In this document: positions 49,831-61,847 of the stretch, one piece after another
Numbering within the stretch: the first letter of the stretch is position 1
Layout of the letters: the number at the start of each line of letters is the position of its first letter
Source of the DNA: Crotophaga sulcirostris
Taxonomy: Eukaryota; Chordata; Aves; Cuculiformes; Crotophagidae
Length of the DNA: 64,000 bases
NCBI GenBank assembly: GCA_013397455.1
Contig: VYZB01000035.1
Span: 3,223,283-3,287,282 of the forward strand
Direction of reading: 5' to 3'
Program-made: the position numbers and the translations under genes
The notes under the pieces: generated by a model
What the model saw: the letters and a program-made list of their open reading frames with translations, nothing else
Told to the model about the DNA's origin: nothing
Database searches by the model: none

Positions 49831-51529
49831 GGCAAGAGAGTCTCAAAAGTTCTTAATACTGGCCTACTCCTACCTCTAGTGAACTCTGTTCATGTACTTT
49901 AAATGCTGGCACTAAGCAAACAAAACAATCTTGCTGTCATCAAAAGATCCATCACGATCCCATGAAAGCAACGATGACAACAGAATGTGGTGCTCTGCTT
50001 CATTTTTAACACTTCTAAGCATAGATCTGTCATTATGTAAAGTATTTAAGGTTCACTAAAAAGTAACAAGAGACAGTTATTATGCAGTGTCAGAAGGTTA
50101 TTTATGAGCACTGAGGTGACACAGATTGAGAGATTAAGACTTAATTCATAAAGGTTCTTAAGAAAAGTGCTCCTAACTCATACAGCTATTATTAACAGGC
50201 AAATAGGTTTGTTCTGCTGGTTACACAGATAATGGTTTCTTCAGTGTCAATGTTCTTGTAGACTGTACTGTTTAAAAAAAAAATCAAACAACACAGATAG
50301 TAGAGATCTGAAAGTTAAAGCCAGGTAATAAGGTGGTGTCTAAGAGAGAACAGAAAGTTTGATTCTAAGAATCCATCACTGCTTACAGCTGTACTCACCT
50401 AGAAAAAACATGATGCATAATCAATGAGTCTGAATGAATCGTGGCCTCCTGCCCTCACTCTGCTCTGTACCTCTCCAGAGGTATGTCAGTTATTTCGTCA
50501 TTTGGTATGCAAGTGTCCAACAGTTTTCGCAGAAGCAGCTGGTAGAGATCCCTGCTACGTACAGGATGTAAGTGCCAACTGATTCAGTATCCTGTTCTAT
50601 GGAACAGTTCCTGCTCTCCTACATAATTCTCAGTTAACACATTTCTGCTTTTTAAGTAGACCAGCAGCCTTGAAGTGAGAGAATGTATAATCTCTGTTAT
50701 ACATTCTTTCTTCCTTTTTAACTACAGTCTACACAATCCTTTGTATGGAAGTTGTGACAGTTAAGAATTGACTTTTTATATTTAAGATGTTGCCAACAGT
50801 TAAGCAGTGATCTTGGATACTGATCAGAGGTTAGAGGAATTGTACCACATCCCCTCATCCCCTAATTCCAAACACCCATTCCCCAACCACTCAAGAAAAG
50901 ATTGGCCTGGACTCCATGTAAAGATATAGAAATGAAGTTTAGCAAATCGTACCACAATATGAAATGGATCTTTTCAATTTCACAAAATGACTAAGAATAG
51001 AGAGATTTAAACCTTTGGAAAGTCAGATTACTCTTTTACTGCACTTTACTGTGAAATGGTGGCATGGATACTGCAGAACACTATATAGATATCAGAATCT
51101 GACATTCAAGACTCTGTAACATGCCATGAAAATCCTCATGCCTTGCTGTTTTCAGTTCCATTACTGAATAGCATCAAGAAATACCTGATTTTATGCTACA
51201 GGCATGAAATACATCATTATATCTGACATTACTCCTTTGAAATGGAAAAACATGCATTTAAATAACATCATAGAACTAAATATTTGTCTAGATAAATTGT
51301 AAAAGCATTCTCGAAATATATATGAAAACAGTGATTGCAAGGAAAAAAATTTGCCTTCAATCACTGTTGTGATTAAGGAGTCCTCTGTCTTCCTCTCACT
51401 AGCAATAATGTGAAGCTACAATTCCACTCCATCTACAGCCAGTAAGCACGTCTAAAACTGTCCTGCCTATCTGTCATTGCTTCCTCTTCACTTCCCAGAA
51501 CAGAATTTAAATTCTCAACATTTAAGTAG
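49831..51529. other. Intergenic, nothing recognised
   Basis: A+T-rich sequence with no open frame of interest, repeat signature or RNA gene that I can identify. Confidence 0.5.
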
Positions 51530-51800
51530 GAAAGGTACAGAGAAAGGTTAGAAGAATGATAAAGAATTGTGGAATAGCTTTTGGCTGGGAAATTACTGAA
51601 GAGACTGTTAGGTGTCTCCTCTGGCATTTGCAGCAGTGCTATCAAATGAAGCTAGCAGACGCAGGTTCAAAAGAAATGGAGAGTTGGTTTTTTTAATACA
51701 CATAGAATGGGGAAAATGTCTGTCAGAGGAATTTTTTAGAAAGCAATTAGGCAATGAATAGAACAAAAATCCACTGAGACAGACAAATGTGAAAGGCTGA
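51530..51800 (+). repeat. Decayed CR1-like LINE fragment
   Basis: Weak ordered similarity to older CR1 3' sequence: agaaaggttagaagaatgat followed by ttgtggaatagctt; caggttcaaaagaaatggag followed by a T-rich run; and aatacacatagaatggg in the place of 'cacagcacatagttaacttgtgg'. High divergence suggests an insertion much older than the copies at 25281 and 48487. Confidence 0.4.
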
Positions 51801-52479
51801 CAGACCAGTAAGACTCTGAAAATTGCTGAAAGCTGGAAGAATATTTTGGAAACCACTACTTTCTAATACAGTATGTTCTTATATGTTCTTATACACATCC
51901 CTAGGCAACTACCAGCAGCCTTGGTCAGAGACAGAGACAGGCAGTGTTAGTTATTTAGCCTGGTCCAGTACAGTCGTTCATATACGCTTACCTCCAAACA
52001 CTCTTGTAGGATTTCCTTCATGCAATACATTAATATTACAGGAACCAGCAGCATTGCTAATGCTTATGATTTGCACCAATATTTCCAACCCATGTATCTT
52101 TTCCAAGTACAATATAAAAAACTCAAACAACTGAGCAGCCTGAAAATCAGAACAGTTTCACACCTTCCAGAGGTGCAGAAAGGTCAACAGTGAGGGACAC
52201 CAGCTTCTCCAAGGAGCCCACTTATATAGTTAACATGTCTAAAAGCTGAGAAGCTCCCATTGCACCCTGGCCAGTTAGATGACATTTTGATCACTGTGAA
52301 ATCTCACAAACTCTGAGTTCTGACACAATATTTAATTTATTTTATTTCATTTCATCTCATCTAGTTATTTTCTTCTGTGGTCAAACTAAAAGTTGCCATT
52401 CGGCCTGAGCTGTCAAACAGAAGGACACTGCAAGAAACACTTTGTATTTCCTTGCTCATTGCTTTGAGCAATAAACATC

Positions 52480-52520
52480 GTTGGTTTTTTGTTTTGGTTT
52501 GGTTTTTGGGTTTATTTTTC
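52480..52520. repeat. T/G-rich low-complexity tract
   Basis: Repeated TTTGG/GTTTT words with almost no A or C. It is the opposite-strand counterpart of the A/C-rich tracts seen at 8762, 26107, 39295, 54181 and 59209. Confidence 0.75.
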
Positions 52521-54180
52521 AAGTCTGTCACCAGAGTTGCTTGGTTGTCCTTTATGAAACCTTAATCTCAGAAACAACTTATAGCACAATTCCAATATTT
52601 AGTACAAACCCTTAGGTGATCATGATTGAAAAGAAAGATGTATTAAGTATTTTTGTGTAGGTTCGACATGACTCACATTTCTCAGTATTTAAGCAGAATA
52701 AATTACTGAAGTATTTTCTCATTAAATTGACCTGTATTTGAGATTACAAACTGACTTTACAGTACCTAGGCAATATGTCTCGGGAACAATTTCTTTTGTT
52801 GCAAGTTGCATTTTTTGGTAGACATATATTAAAAAAAGAAAAAATGAAACCTCATAAGAATTGTGCAGTATTCCAAAACATTTGCATAATTACATACAAT
52901 CAGGATCTGTAAAACTTGACTATTTTTAGGATTGAACACACTTGAGGTCTAAGTTTTTCTGCATGATAACAGCTGCTTAATTAGTACATGTTTAATCAAT
53001 GGAAGCAAGAGCTATGCACAAGCTTTGCTGACCTGAAAGCAGTATTAATTTTTCCCTCACAAATGGTTCTATCTAGTATTTGAAGAAATACAGCTCTCAG
53101 TGAGAGTAATATAATTTTCAAGAATATTATATTTGCAGCTTTAAGGATTAAATACAATTGTGCATCTAACAAATCAGAAAGATCCAATAAGAAATTGAAG
53201 TAATAAGCTTCCCTCCCACCAAACAAGTTCTACACCATATCAAAAATATCCCAAAGATTTTATAAAGCTTTTTCTTACACAGTTTAAGAAAATAAATCCA
53301 TGAAGGCATCCCCTTAAACACATATCTCTATTTTGACCTCCACTTACATATCCCACACTTCCTTGACAACCTCCCTACTCATGCACAGTGTTGTGGTAGT
53401 GTTCTTAGGTTACTGGGCTGGGGCGGGGTTCTCTTCTCCGTTTTGAAAGGCTGAATGTCTCTTTTTGAAGAAAAGCAGGTAAGATTGTTATGCGCTATTT
53501 TTCAGGGTAATGTGTGATGTTATTGAGAACACCTATACATATATATAGATCAACATCTTGGTTACTGCTGTCTTATGTTATCCAATTTATATGAAGCTAA
53601 AACCAACAGGAATTTCTGTTAAGCAAACACGCTGACAGATGGTAGCAATCTAAACTGAGAATAGCACCAAAAATACAGCACTCAGAAGTGAAAAAGAACG
53701 TAATGAGAAGTATTATGATTTTTTTTGTTACTTGAAGATCATAGTACATCTCAAATCAATGAGCTCTAAAACCACTTGCACATTGATTCGCATTGTGCAA
53801 ATCATCTTTTTTTTGGCATGTGAAGATTTCTTCTCTGAACTGCAGAAACCACGATGCTTATTTGAAGATGTCTCAAATAACCTGGTAACTTTAGCATCGG
53901 TATTAGGAGACAGACAATCGTGCCACCTCTCTGATAACCCTGGGGACTACTTGTACTAATACCCACTTGTTACGGTTCTGTGGCCTCTAGAATCGCCGTC
54001 CTCATAACTGACTTGTTCACCTTAAGTATCATCCAAGTTTATGTCTGAGTGTCAGAAGTCATACAGAGAATAAACAACTTTATTTTTTTAACAGAATTAC
54101 AGAGAACAAAATATCACTTAATACAACCTCAAGCTGCTAGAAGTCTAATTTGGCATTTTAACTATACACACAGTCAACAG

Positions 54181-54234
54181 CCAAAAAAACCCCAAAGAAC
54201 CCCCCCGCAAGAACAAAATAAAACCCAAAATAAT
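54181..54234. repeat. A/C-rich low-complexity tract
   Basis: aaaaaaaccccaaagaac followed by a C7 run and further aaaac/aaaccc words. It is not adjacent to a recognisable retrotransposon. Confidence 0.75.
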
Positions 54235-56955
54235 TAACAGGTTTTTCAATGGCAGTCTCAAATGACGGTACTTTATGAATGGAGTCCATCGTACACTTTA
54301 CTCAGTATCCTGAAAACCTGCATTAACCATTAGATGAAGCAACTGAAACATATAACTTCTCAGTAATAGAAATGTCAGTTCTAACATGGAGACAAGTGAG
54401 GTTTAATAGAAAGCAAGCATCCTACACATGTATTCAAATAATGGAAGTGTTGAAGTTTGGACACAGTAAGAAAAAAAGCACTAAGGTTTTAAGCTGCCTA
54501 GATCATCTCTTGTTGGAAGAAGAGAGATATTTTATACTTCCTTCTTTCCTTATCTGGAATGCTGCAGACAGCAAAACATCTGCAAAAAGTTGAGCATTGG
54601 CACCAAAGTGCAAAAAGAACACAGTGCTCAGTCAGAAACGTGTCTGCAACTCCTTCTCCTCTACAGACTGCCACACCATCTCTGCTCCACAGAGAGGAGA
54701 ACCTTAGAACAGAAGGAGTTACAGAGATATCAGTATAAAATTTATCTAAAGAAATATATTTTTTCAAATTTTAGGAAATGTTGTATTTTTATAAAAATCT
54801 TTATGCGATACCATATATTTACCTGAATAATCTGAAAAAAAAATCTGTAAATTACTCCAGTAAGAGATTTCACTTGAAATAGCTGGAAAATACTATATCT
54901 AAATTAGTTAAGATCTCCCTGCACAATTACCACCTGTTCCAGTGAACAATGCTTTCCAGACTTTTTTGTTCACTTTCATATATTTAAGGATGAAAAAAAA
55001 AAATAAAAGTATTTGTGCAAAAGAAGATCACAAAAAAAAAAATTTCATTTTTTAAAAAAAAAACCAAAATAAGATTGTTAAGAAGTGGTTATAAAAAAAT
55101 AAACAAGACAGACTGTAATGGAATTATAGACCAAAGATGTTAAAAACGGAGTTTGGTATTGGCATTTAAGTCTTGAACATCTGGTCATCATTGCTAGGCT
55201 TGGTGAATTCGGCAGAGTAGTGATGACTTGGAATGATTACAGTTCTTCATGGTCATAAACACGGTCAGTATCATTTTTACTTCTGGAAGAAAAAGGAGGG
55301 GGAAGATTATACACGCATTCATAACATACTACATGAATGTCAGTCAAAAAGTAATTTTTCCCATATAGGTCATTTTGAGGGACAGTCATTTCATAAAAAA
55401 AAAGATGTTGTATTAACTGAAGCCCTTTCCCCAGTCATGAGGTAAACAGTAGTTCAGTTTCTATCAGTACTTATCCCTCCCCAGAATTCTCATGGTAATT
55501 TAAGTCACCTCTTGCACAATTTACTGAAAATTTTAATTGACAGTCTAGTGCATAAATAAAAAAAATAGAAGATATTTGTTCAATTAATAATCCCTCAGAA
55601 TCAGAGTGTAGTATCTCCCACTTTTAATAGAGAAAACAAGTCTACACAAATGATAGTGCTGTACTCATCAGAACAGAGCTATCATCACCTTAGAAACAAC
55701 TAAGCAAGAATTGTGGTACGATTCCATTGCTTAAACTTAATTGTCCAGAGCCATTTCTGCAGTCCCACCTGCCCTTCACAGGACATCAGTCTCTTGACAG
55801 TCTAAGCTGCAGCCAGATATTCAAGGCACTTCAGGTGGCCTGTGTTTAGACAACTACAATTTTTACTTAATTTTTAATTGAAAGGCAGCATCAAACAAGC
55901 CACTAGGTCTCAAATACAAAAGTACTGTGGTGAAACGTCTTCGTGTTAGTCCTCTTTTACTCTCACAAGCATTTCAGAACAAGACCTATAAAGCAATTGG
56001 CAAACTCAGACAAAACCACCTGATCCTCTGATACACTGCAAACACCATTCCACAATGTATTTCACAAAAAAAATAGAAAACTCACCCTCAGACAACAGAA
56101 GAAATACTTTGAATGTTTTTTTCTGAATAAAATTTTTACAAAGTAGTTAGATATATGATGAAGGAAGAGAATCCACTTTGCAGTTTAGTGACTAATACAG
56201 AAACATGTTGCAAACCTGCCAACACTATTCCTTCTTCCCGTGACACAGTCCCTTCAAGGAAGATGTAATTATTTAATCTATATAGTATAAGTTGAACACT
56301 GATTTGAAAGATACTTTCTGGATTAAGGTGGCATGATGAAACCAGCCCATTCTGCACAAATATAACAGAAAAGGCAATCTCTGCTCCAAAGACTTTTAAA
56401 TTCACACTGATTAATGATAAATTATAAATGTGACGGTAATTTTAATAGTGAATCCTTGCAAATCAAAACGATCCTTTCTGCTCTCAGTGTATCTTTCTAC
56501 CTTGGATCCTGCTATGTAAATGCTGATAATAAAAGGAGGATGGTTTAAGCATGCATACTAAAGTTGCTATGTACCAATGGACCAGTGAAATCACCTAAAT
56601 CACAGGCAATCTCCTTGCTACAAATTAACAGCTCTCTCAAAAGCCATAGGGATTTTTCCAAACCCTTCTGGAGCATTTATGAGATATGAGAACTCATCCA
56701 CACATCCCTATATCAAAAGTTCAGTACAGCTCCATGTCCTCGCCTGTGCTTTCAAAACAGAGTTGGAGTATACATGCCATATCCATTTTCAGTCCAACTA
56801 AGTGACAAAGCTACAAAGCAAATGCAATTAACACTGAAATAAAGGTATAGTGAAAAAACAGATTTCTGCAGAGTTCCTAATTTTGGGCAACTTTTCTCCA
56901 ATGCTCCCTCACAAACAACCCCCTCTTTGTTATTTGCATTGCTTACAACATCATG

Positions 56956-56995
56956 TAATGTTATATTAATAAAAAGTATTAATTACATAACATTA
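56956..56995. repeat. A+T-rich inverted repeat (hairpin)
   Basis: TAATGTTAT plus ATTAATA pairs with TATTAAT plus ATAACATTA: 16 base pairs, a 3-nt bulge (tac) on the right arm and a 5-nt loop (aaaag). It has no long flank or target duplication to make it a transposon end. Confidence 0.6.
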
Positions 56996-58169
56996 ATATC
57001 CAGGTAAGTGCTGATCTAGCACTTTGAAATTTGATCCATGTTGTTTTCCTGGATTGTAAAGTTAAGAGCAAAAATTACTCATTCTTTTTTCAAACACACA
57101 ATCTGACTGAAAATGAAAAAAAATTCAGGGTACAGCTCAAAATCAGCTCCACCCACTCAGCAAGCTCAGAGGAAGACTGGCCAAAAGGTAATTTATAAAC
57201 TTATAGTCAAAACAAACATCATAGTTCTAGCATAATCTGTACGACACCAGGAAAGGCAACTTGAACCACTGGAGAAGGGGAATAAACTCTTTGTCTACAG
57301 CTGGAAGGCAAGTGTTCTACTCTTACCCTCGTGAACTTCTCCATGGCACTCAACACTTGCTTTATGCAGTGTTGCAGGTACCAGGGGTTCAGGATAAACT
57401 CCCAAAACAGTTGATGTGTGCAGTCATCGTAACCAACAATTATGCCAACAGATATCTCACAATGGAGGAAAAATTCTCCTCAAAATATCTCAACATGCAG
57501 CGTCTAACTGGTCATAACATGTCAACAGCTGGCAACGTATACTAGGTTTCCATTTCCTCAGCCACATCAGCCCCTGCACTCCTATTCGGTTGTTAAAGAA
57601 AAGCGAGACACTTGTGAGCAGATGAAATAAACTAAGGTTTCTGCCTATGTCTTTCAGCTCAAAACATGTATCTGTGATCAGTGACTAGTTCAGGAAGGCT
57701 CATATTCCTTGTCAGTAGTCATCTTTCACAGAGTAGCCTCCAGTAGATGCACTTCACATCCTCTCAAACTGATTCTCGCATCTTTTCTCCTTTGGGACAC
57801 AGAAGTGATATCTGACAGTGAAATCCTCAGCTTCAAGGAAACCCAGGCACAGGAATAAAACTGATCTTCTTAACATGAGAAACAATCATGATTATGTGAA
57901 ATGCATCCTCCTCTCTTCATAGTAGCTTATGTCAAATTTGGAATCAAGTCAGCATCTCACTGTCCATACATTCCTGAATAGTGCTTACGATATCTACAAG
58001 TCTCCTGGAGTTGCAGCATGAAGTTTATGACAGGTAGTTTCCTTTAGTACAAAACTTCATTCGATACTAACAGAATATATGTCCATACAGGACCTAGAAC
58101 GCCCTTTGCCATCAGCCTCAAACATGATTGTGTAAGTCACCAAGGAAATAAGAATCACAGCAACTGATT

Positions 58170-58955
58170 TCTTAAAAAATTACAAAATGTATTTATTTTA
58201 CCTTGTATCTCCCCAGCACTAACATTGATTAAAATGCTTATCAAAAACTATAGAGTTTTCCCTCTTAAGATATACCAATAACACCTCTGCTCTTCTAGTT
58301 ATATAGAGGTTTATCAGTAGCAACTGCGATGTGTCCCAATGAAGGCTTAAACAGTATCACACAGCATCACAAAGTTGGAAAGGACCTCTGAGATCATCAA
58401 GTCCAACCTATAACCCAACACTAACACCAACCCGTCATCTAAACCATGGCACTCAGTGTCTCATCCAGTTTTTCCTTAAATACCTCCAGGGTTGGCGACT
58501 CCACCACCTTCCCGGGCAGCGCATTCCAATGGCCAATCGCCCTTTCAGTGAAGAACTTTTTCCTAACATCAAGTCTAAACTTTCCCTGACAAAGCTTGAG
58601 TCTATGCCCTCTAGTTCTGTCACTGGTCACCAGTGAGAAGAGACCAACCCCTGCCTGACTACAGAAAAATTGTAGAAAATGCCACGGAAGTTCTGTGACA
58701 AAACTGGGAGACATACACAGGGAAATGTGCCATTAGAATTGATGTCAGATTGAATTTAAGATAAAAATTCTTACACTAACAGTCTACTATTAGCACCTGT
58801 TTCAACTCACCATTTTGTGACAGCATGTAACAAAGATCACCCATATTTTTCAAGACTCTTATTACAGAATGCAACAGAGAACTGATGCTACATTTCCCTA
58901 TGTTAATTACATACATAAGCTTACCACAAGTATTTGCTCGAGGGCATTTTTGATT
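58170..58955 (-). other. EPB41L2: EPB41L2 3' UTR (predicted), containing a CR1
   Basis: Downstream of the stop on the minus strand, the first clear AATAAA is at 58197-58192 (ttattt on the plus strand within gtatttatttta). A cleavage site about 20 nt further gives a 3' UTR of about 0.8 kb. A CR1 (58352-58660) occupies roughly 40 percent of it in the same orientation as the gene. Other poly(A) sites further left are possible; the end is an estimate. Confidence 0.5.
58352..58660 (-). repeat. CR1 LINE fragment inside the EPB41L2 3' UTR
   Basis: Read on the minus strand: gaccagtgacagaactagag; aagtttagacttgatgttag followed by gaaaaagttcttcactg; gcattggaatgcgctgcccg style text with ggaaggtggtggagtcgcc; ggaggtatttaaggaaaaac; then ggttggacttgatgatctca followed by gaggtcctttccaac, and a tail with tgtgatgctgtgtgatac. 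The open frame at 58439-58714 (minus) is the CR1 ORF2 C-terminal remnant, not a separate gene. The well-preserved text suggests a younger insertion than the decayed copies to the left. Confidence 0.95.
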
Positions 58956-59063
58956 TTACTCTTCATCTGCCTCAGAAACTTCAGTTTCTTTGTGTACCAC
59001 CACTCTTGTGACAGACATGTCAGGGTGCTGTTCTTTGGCTTCTTTGATTGCCTGTGCCAAGGC
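58956..59063 (-). CDS. EPB41L2: EPB41L2 last coding exon (C-terminal domain end)
   Basis: After a pyrimidine-containing acceptor (tttgaatacctttgcag on the minus strand), the exon reads ALAQAIKEAKEQHPDMS, then VTRVVVHKETEVSEADEE, and stops with TAA at 58958-58956. This is the end of the 4.1 C-terminal domain (CTD) that closes every band 4.1 family member. The CTD binds partners such as NuMA and glutamate receptor or adhesion-protein tails in different paralogues. The acidic ending resembles that recalled for EPB41L2 (an E-E-G-E-E-like end) more than EPB41L3 (which ends in PEDGED). The phase-0 start fits the previous exon. Confidence 0.9.
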   Translation of the reverse strand, partial: ALAQAIKEAKEQHPDMSVTRVVVHKETEVSEADEE

Positions 59064-59208
59064 CTGCAAAGGTATTCAAAACATGTAACTCAACAACAGC
59101 TAAAGGACACTGATGTGGGGCCAGAGCAGTGGATGAGCAGCACTGGAAATTTTTTTATAGTTCTTCAGAACTCTAAATTCCTGAACCTGAGAGGGTTCAG
59201 AGGGGAAA

Positions 59209-59284
59209 AAACGAACCAAAAACCAAAACCACAACTAAAAACCCCAATACGAACTCAACCAATCCCCAAAACCCAACAGAAAAT
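59209..59284. repeat. A/C-rich low-complexity tract in EPB41L2 last intron
   Basis: Imperfect aaccaaaa/aaacccc words run for about 75 bp. On the gene's sense strand this is a T/G-rich tract starting about 145 nt upstream of the final acceptor. Confidence 0.75.
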
Positions 59285-59717
59285 ACGTAAACCCCTCTAT
59301 GACAGAAATTTAACAATTTTCAATAAGTAACAAATAACCATAAAGTTATCTTGTAACTTTTCTAGCTCATTCCAGAATACAAAAAAGTATTCTTATACCC
59401 CAGAATTTTTTGATCTTCTGCAACAGATCTGGCAAGTAAAGACTTAAAAAGAATGTTCATAGTAAAAAAGAGTTCCCTTCAGTTTCCTGAACAAAATGGA
59501 AAAATACTTTGGAATGCATAGTAAGGACAGTACTGAAATGCTGGAAGAAGATCATAACAGAAATTTCTTTCTCAGCACAAGGATCTCCTTTCTCTCTTAC
59601 TAGTTTAAAAGAACTTTCTCTAGTTTAACTCAGGGAAATGTAAAGACAAGAATTACTCAGTTCCTTGTGTTTATCCCACCTCTACATTTTAAGAAATTTT
59701 ATCTTAAGACATATATA

Positions 59718-59780
59718 GCTGGCAGTTGGATTAGACTATCATTGTAGGTCCTTTCCAACTGAAATTATTCTATTCTATAC
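59718..59780 (+). repeat. CR1 LINE, 3'-terminal fragment
   Basis: agttggattagactatcatt, then gtaggtcctttccaactgaa, ending attattctattctata, the tail of a CR1 subfamily with ATTCT-type repeats. It is antisense to EPB41L2 and intronic. Confidence 0.85.
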
Positions 59781-61766
59781 AAGGCTTTACAAGCAACCAC
59801 ATAAGAGCACCTTGGGAGGCATAAGAAATGAAAGAGCACTTGTGACATTTATTCCCTTCCCTGATCTGAACCTTATTTAAGTAAGTTGTATTACTGTTGG
59901 GATTGAATACAAGAAAAAGAAGAAAATGGAAGGCATTCTGAAGCAACAGTAAGCTCACTGTTCACCTCTATCAATCACAACTAAAAAAATCCAAGTATGC
60001 TAGAAGGAGCAAGAAAAATTCAATGCAACCTAAAAGGTTTATCTTAATTAAGAGAAGCAACAATTTCCTGAGCCACAGGGGGTAAAGTGGGAGAAAAAGT
60101 AAATAACTATGAAGAGAGATTGGAATCACCATTAGCCAACTTAAGTATTATATGATAATGAATTTGAAGTCCTGCGAAGGAAATATGTACAGAACAGTGT
60201 GCAATACTGATGTTTGCTGATGTATGAATACTAGTGATTTTTTATTAGTTTGTCTTTTACAATATGTCAAGTATAATCTCTAGTACAAATGAGGATTTCA
60301 AAGAGAGGCTGTTAAGATTTTGGAATCAGTGTTTAAAATCAAACCATAAACAATGGAAAAACCTTAAGCTTCTAACTTAAATTACAACAAGTAATATCAG
60401 CATTTGTATTCTGCAACTGCAAATTAAAGTATTATTTTCCTATTAAAAACTGGTTTAGTGATGTCAGGAGCTAAAAGACAAAAGAAGAAACATCCAGCCT
60501 GTAGTTTGTGCATCGAAAGGGTTTGATATGCACTGAAGAAAAAGTAGTAAAAATTACTTAAATCTGTTAAAAGGTGCTCACCACTGCTTTAAACTTCAGT
60601 GACTAAAATCGTATTTTGTACTTCCTATTTTATAATTTCATTTTACTTCATTACCACTTATCTCAAAACAAAAAGCTTAGAGAACGGTTTTACTAAAGCA
60701 TTGTCTAGTATAGTAATTGTATTGTGTGACCTTTCCAGATGTCTGAATTGCATGGAATATGTGTCAAGGCAGACAAGACCCATGCCTGATGCTAAACAGC
60801 CCTGTCGTTTAATTATGAGTTTCAAGAAGAGATTCAACTTGTCAAGGGACACTTTGTGGAGGCAGATCAAAATGTGAAATTAAATTCCGTGAGAGTTCTC
60901 AGTATATTAGAATTAAGAAGTTAAATTAAATCCTGTTATATTGATTTCTGCAGCTTTCATAAAGTTAGAATTGGATTCACTGCAACTTTATATGGAAGGC
61001 AGGCTCTTCCATTTGTATTATCCACTGACTGTTGATCAATTTTGTTATAGTTTCTTAGATGAAAACCAATAAATTTTGTAATCATCACTATAAAGAATAG
61101 ATAATAGCACTTTCTCAATTATATTCTTGTGTACTGATTAAAATCAGACTTAATAGGGAAGGTAGAAGTGAACTTAAACTTAGGTTTCTAAAACATCACG
61201 TGATACTGTTTTGGTACTGATAGAGATGAAAGGTACTTATATAAGATTCCAGCAGATCAAAATTTACTTTTGTTATACAGAATTATATAAATACAAGTCA
61301 AAAACTGTTTTTTAAATTCAAGCAGTTTATACTTTAATGTATTTCAAAGCTTTCAGTCAAAACACATTCAGGTGTTGCTGACACAACACAGTAGACACTC
61401 CCATGTCTCCAGATTTATGTATAAAAAAAATATTTTTACTAATGCTTTTCCTCCTAAATGGTAAAAGCAGCACTAAAATTGGGTCTCTTCGAGAAAAACA
61501 ACCCCTTTAAAATAGTAAGAAATCCACTCACATGATCTATGATGCAAAGTTACAAATGCTGTTTTTTCTTTTAGTTATAGACTAAAGGTTCCTTTATCCA
61601 CAAAACACAATCACTTAACAATTTTGTCACAATTAACACCCAAAGCCTTTCTATATTGTCTTAGTGAAATTCTCTACCTTTCTCTTATTTCAGGTTTCTG
61701 AAATATCATCTAGATCTCACTGGACTACAAAATCACATTGAAAGTCTTAACAGCTTGCATACTCAC

Positions 61767-61847
61767 CTCATCATGGTCAATATCTGAATCTCCAGTAATG
61801 ACAATGCGCTTCTCAATTCTTGTTTCTGATACCCCACCTTTTACCAT
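61767..61847 (-). CDS. EPB41L2: EPB41L2 penultimate coding exon
   Basis: The 27-codon exon reads [17 protein letters not shown] then [10 protein letters not shown], flanked by ctgtctgtag and gtgagt on the minus strand. The core [23 protein letters not shown] is the signature of the 4.1 CTD in EPB41L1, L2 and L3. The first residue here is Met (ATG) and the last Glu (GAG); in mammalian paralogues I recall Thr and Gln at these positions. Both changes need one base and lie at exon edges. The ATG is not a start: the reading frame continues from the preceding exon, which ends in phase 0. Confidence 0.9.

Larger units (their letters stand above)
51801..58169. other. Intergenic between SMLR1 and EPB41L2
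   Basis: No gene recognised. Contents: a T/G-rich tract at 52480-52520 (ttggttttttgttttgg), an A/C-rich tract at 54181-54234, A-runs at 54990-55066 and a hairpin at 56956-56995. Open frames here are under 110 codons, without domains or splice context. Confidence 0.5.
59064..61766 (-). other. EPB41L2: EPB41L2 last intron
   Basis: Bounded on the minus strand by gtgagt (61766-61761) and tttgcag (ending 59064), about 2.7 kb. It contains an A/C-rich tract (59209-59284) close to the acceptor and a CR1 tail (59718-59780). Confidence 0.8.

Noticed and set aside
58439..58714. 91-codon minus-strand open frame with CR1-like protein text
   Set aside because: The C-terminal remnant of CR1 ORF2 inside the EPB41L2 3' UTR, not a host gene.
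58869..59330. 153-codon plus-strand open frame, the longest in the window
   Set aside because: It runs antisense across the EPB41L2 last coding exon and into an A/C-rich tract; the conserved protein is on the other strand.
61845..61847. ATG at the beginning of an EPB41L2 exon as a possible start codon
   Set aside because: It directly follows an AG acceptor, and the frame continues from the previous exon's phase-0 end, so it is an internal Met.
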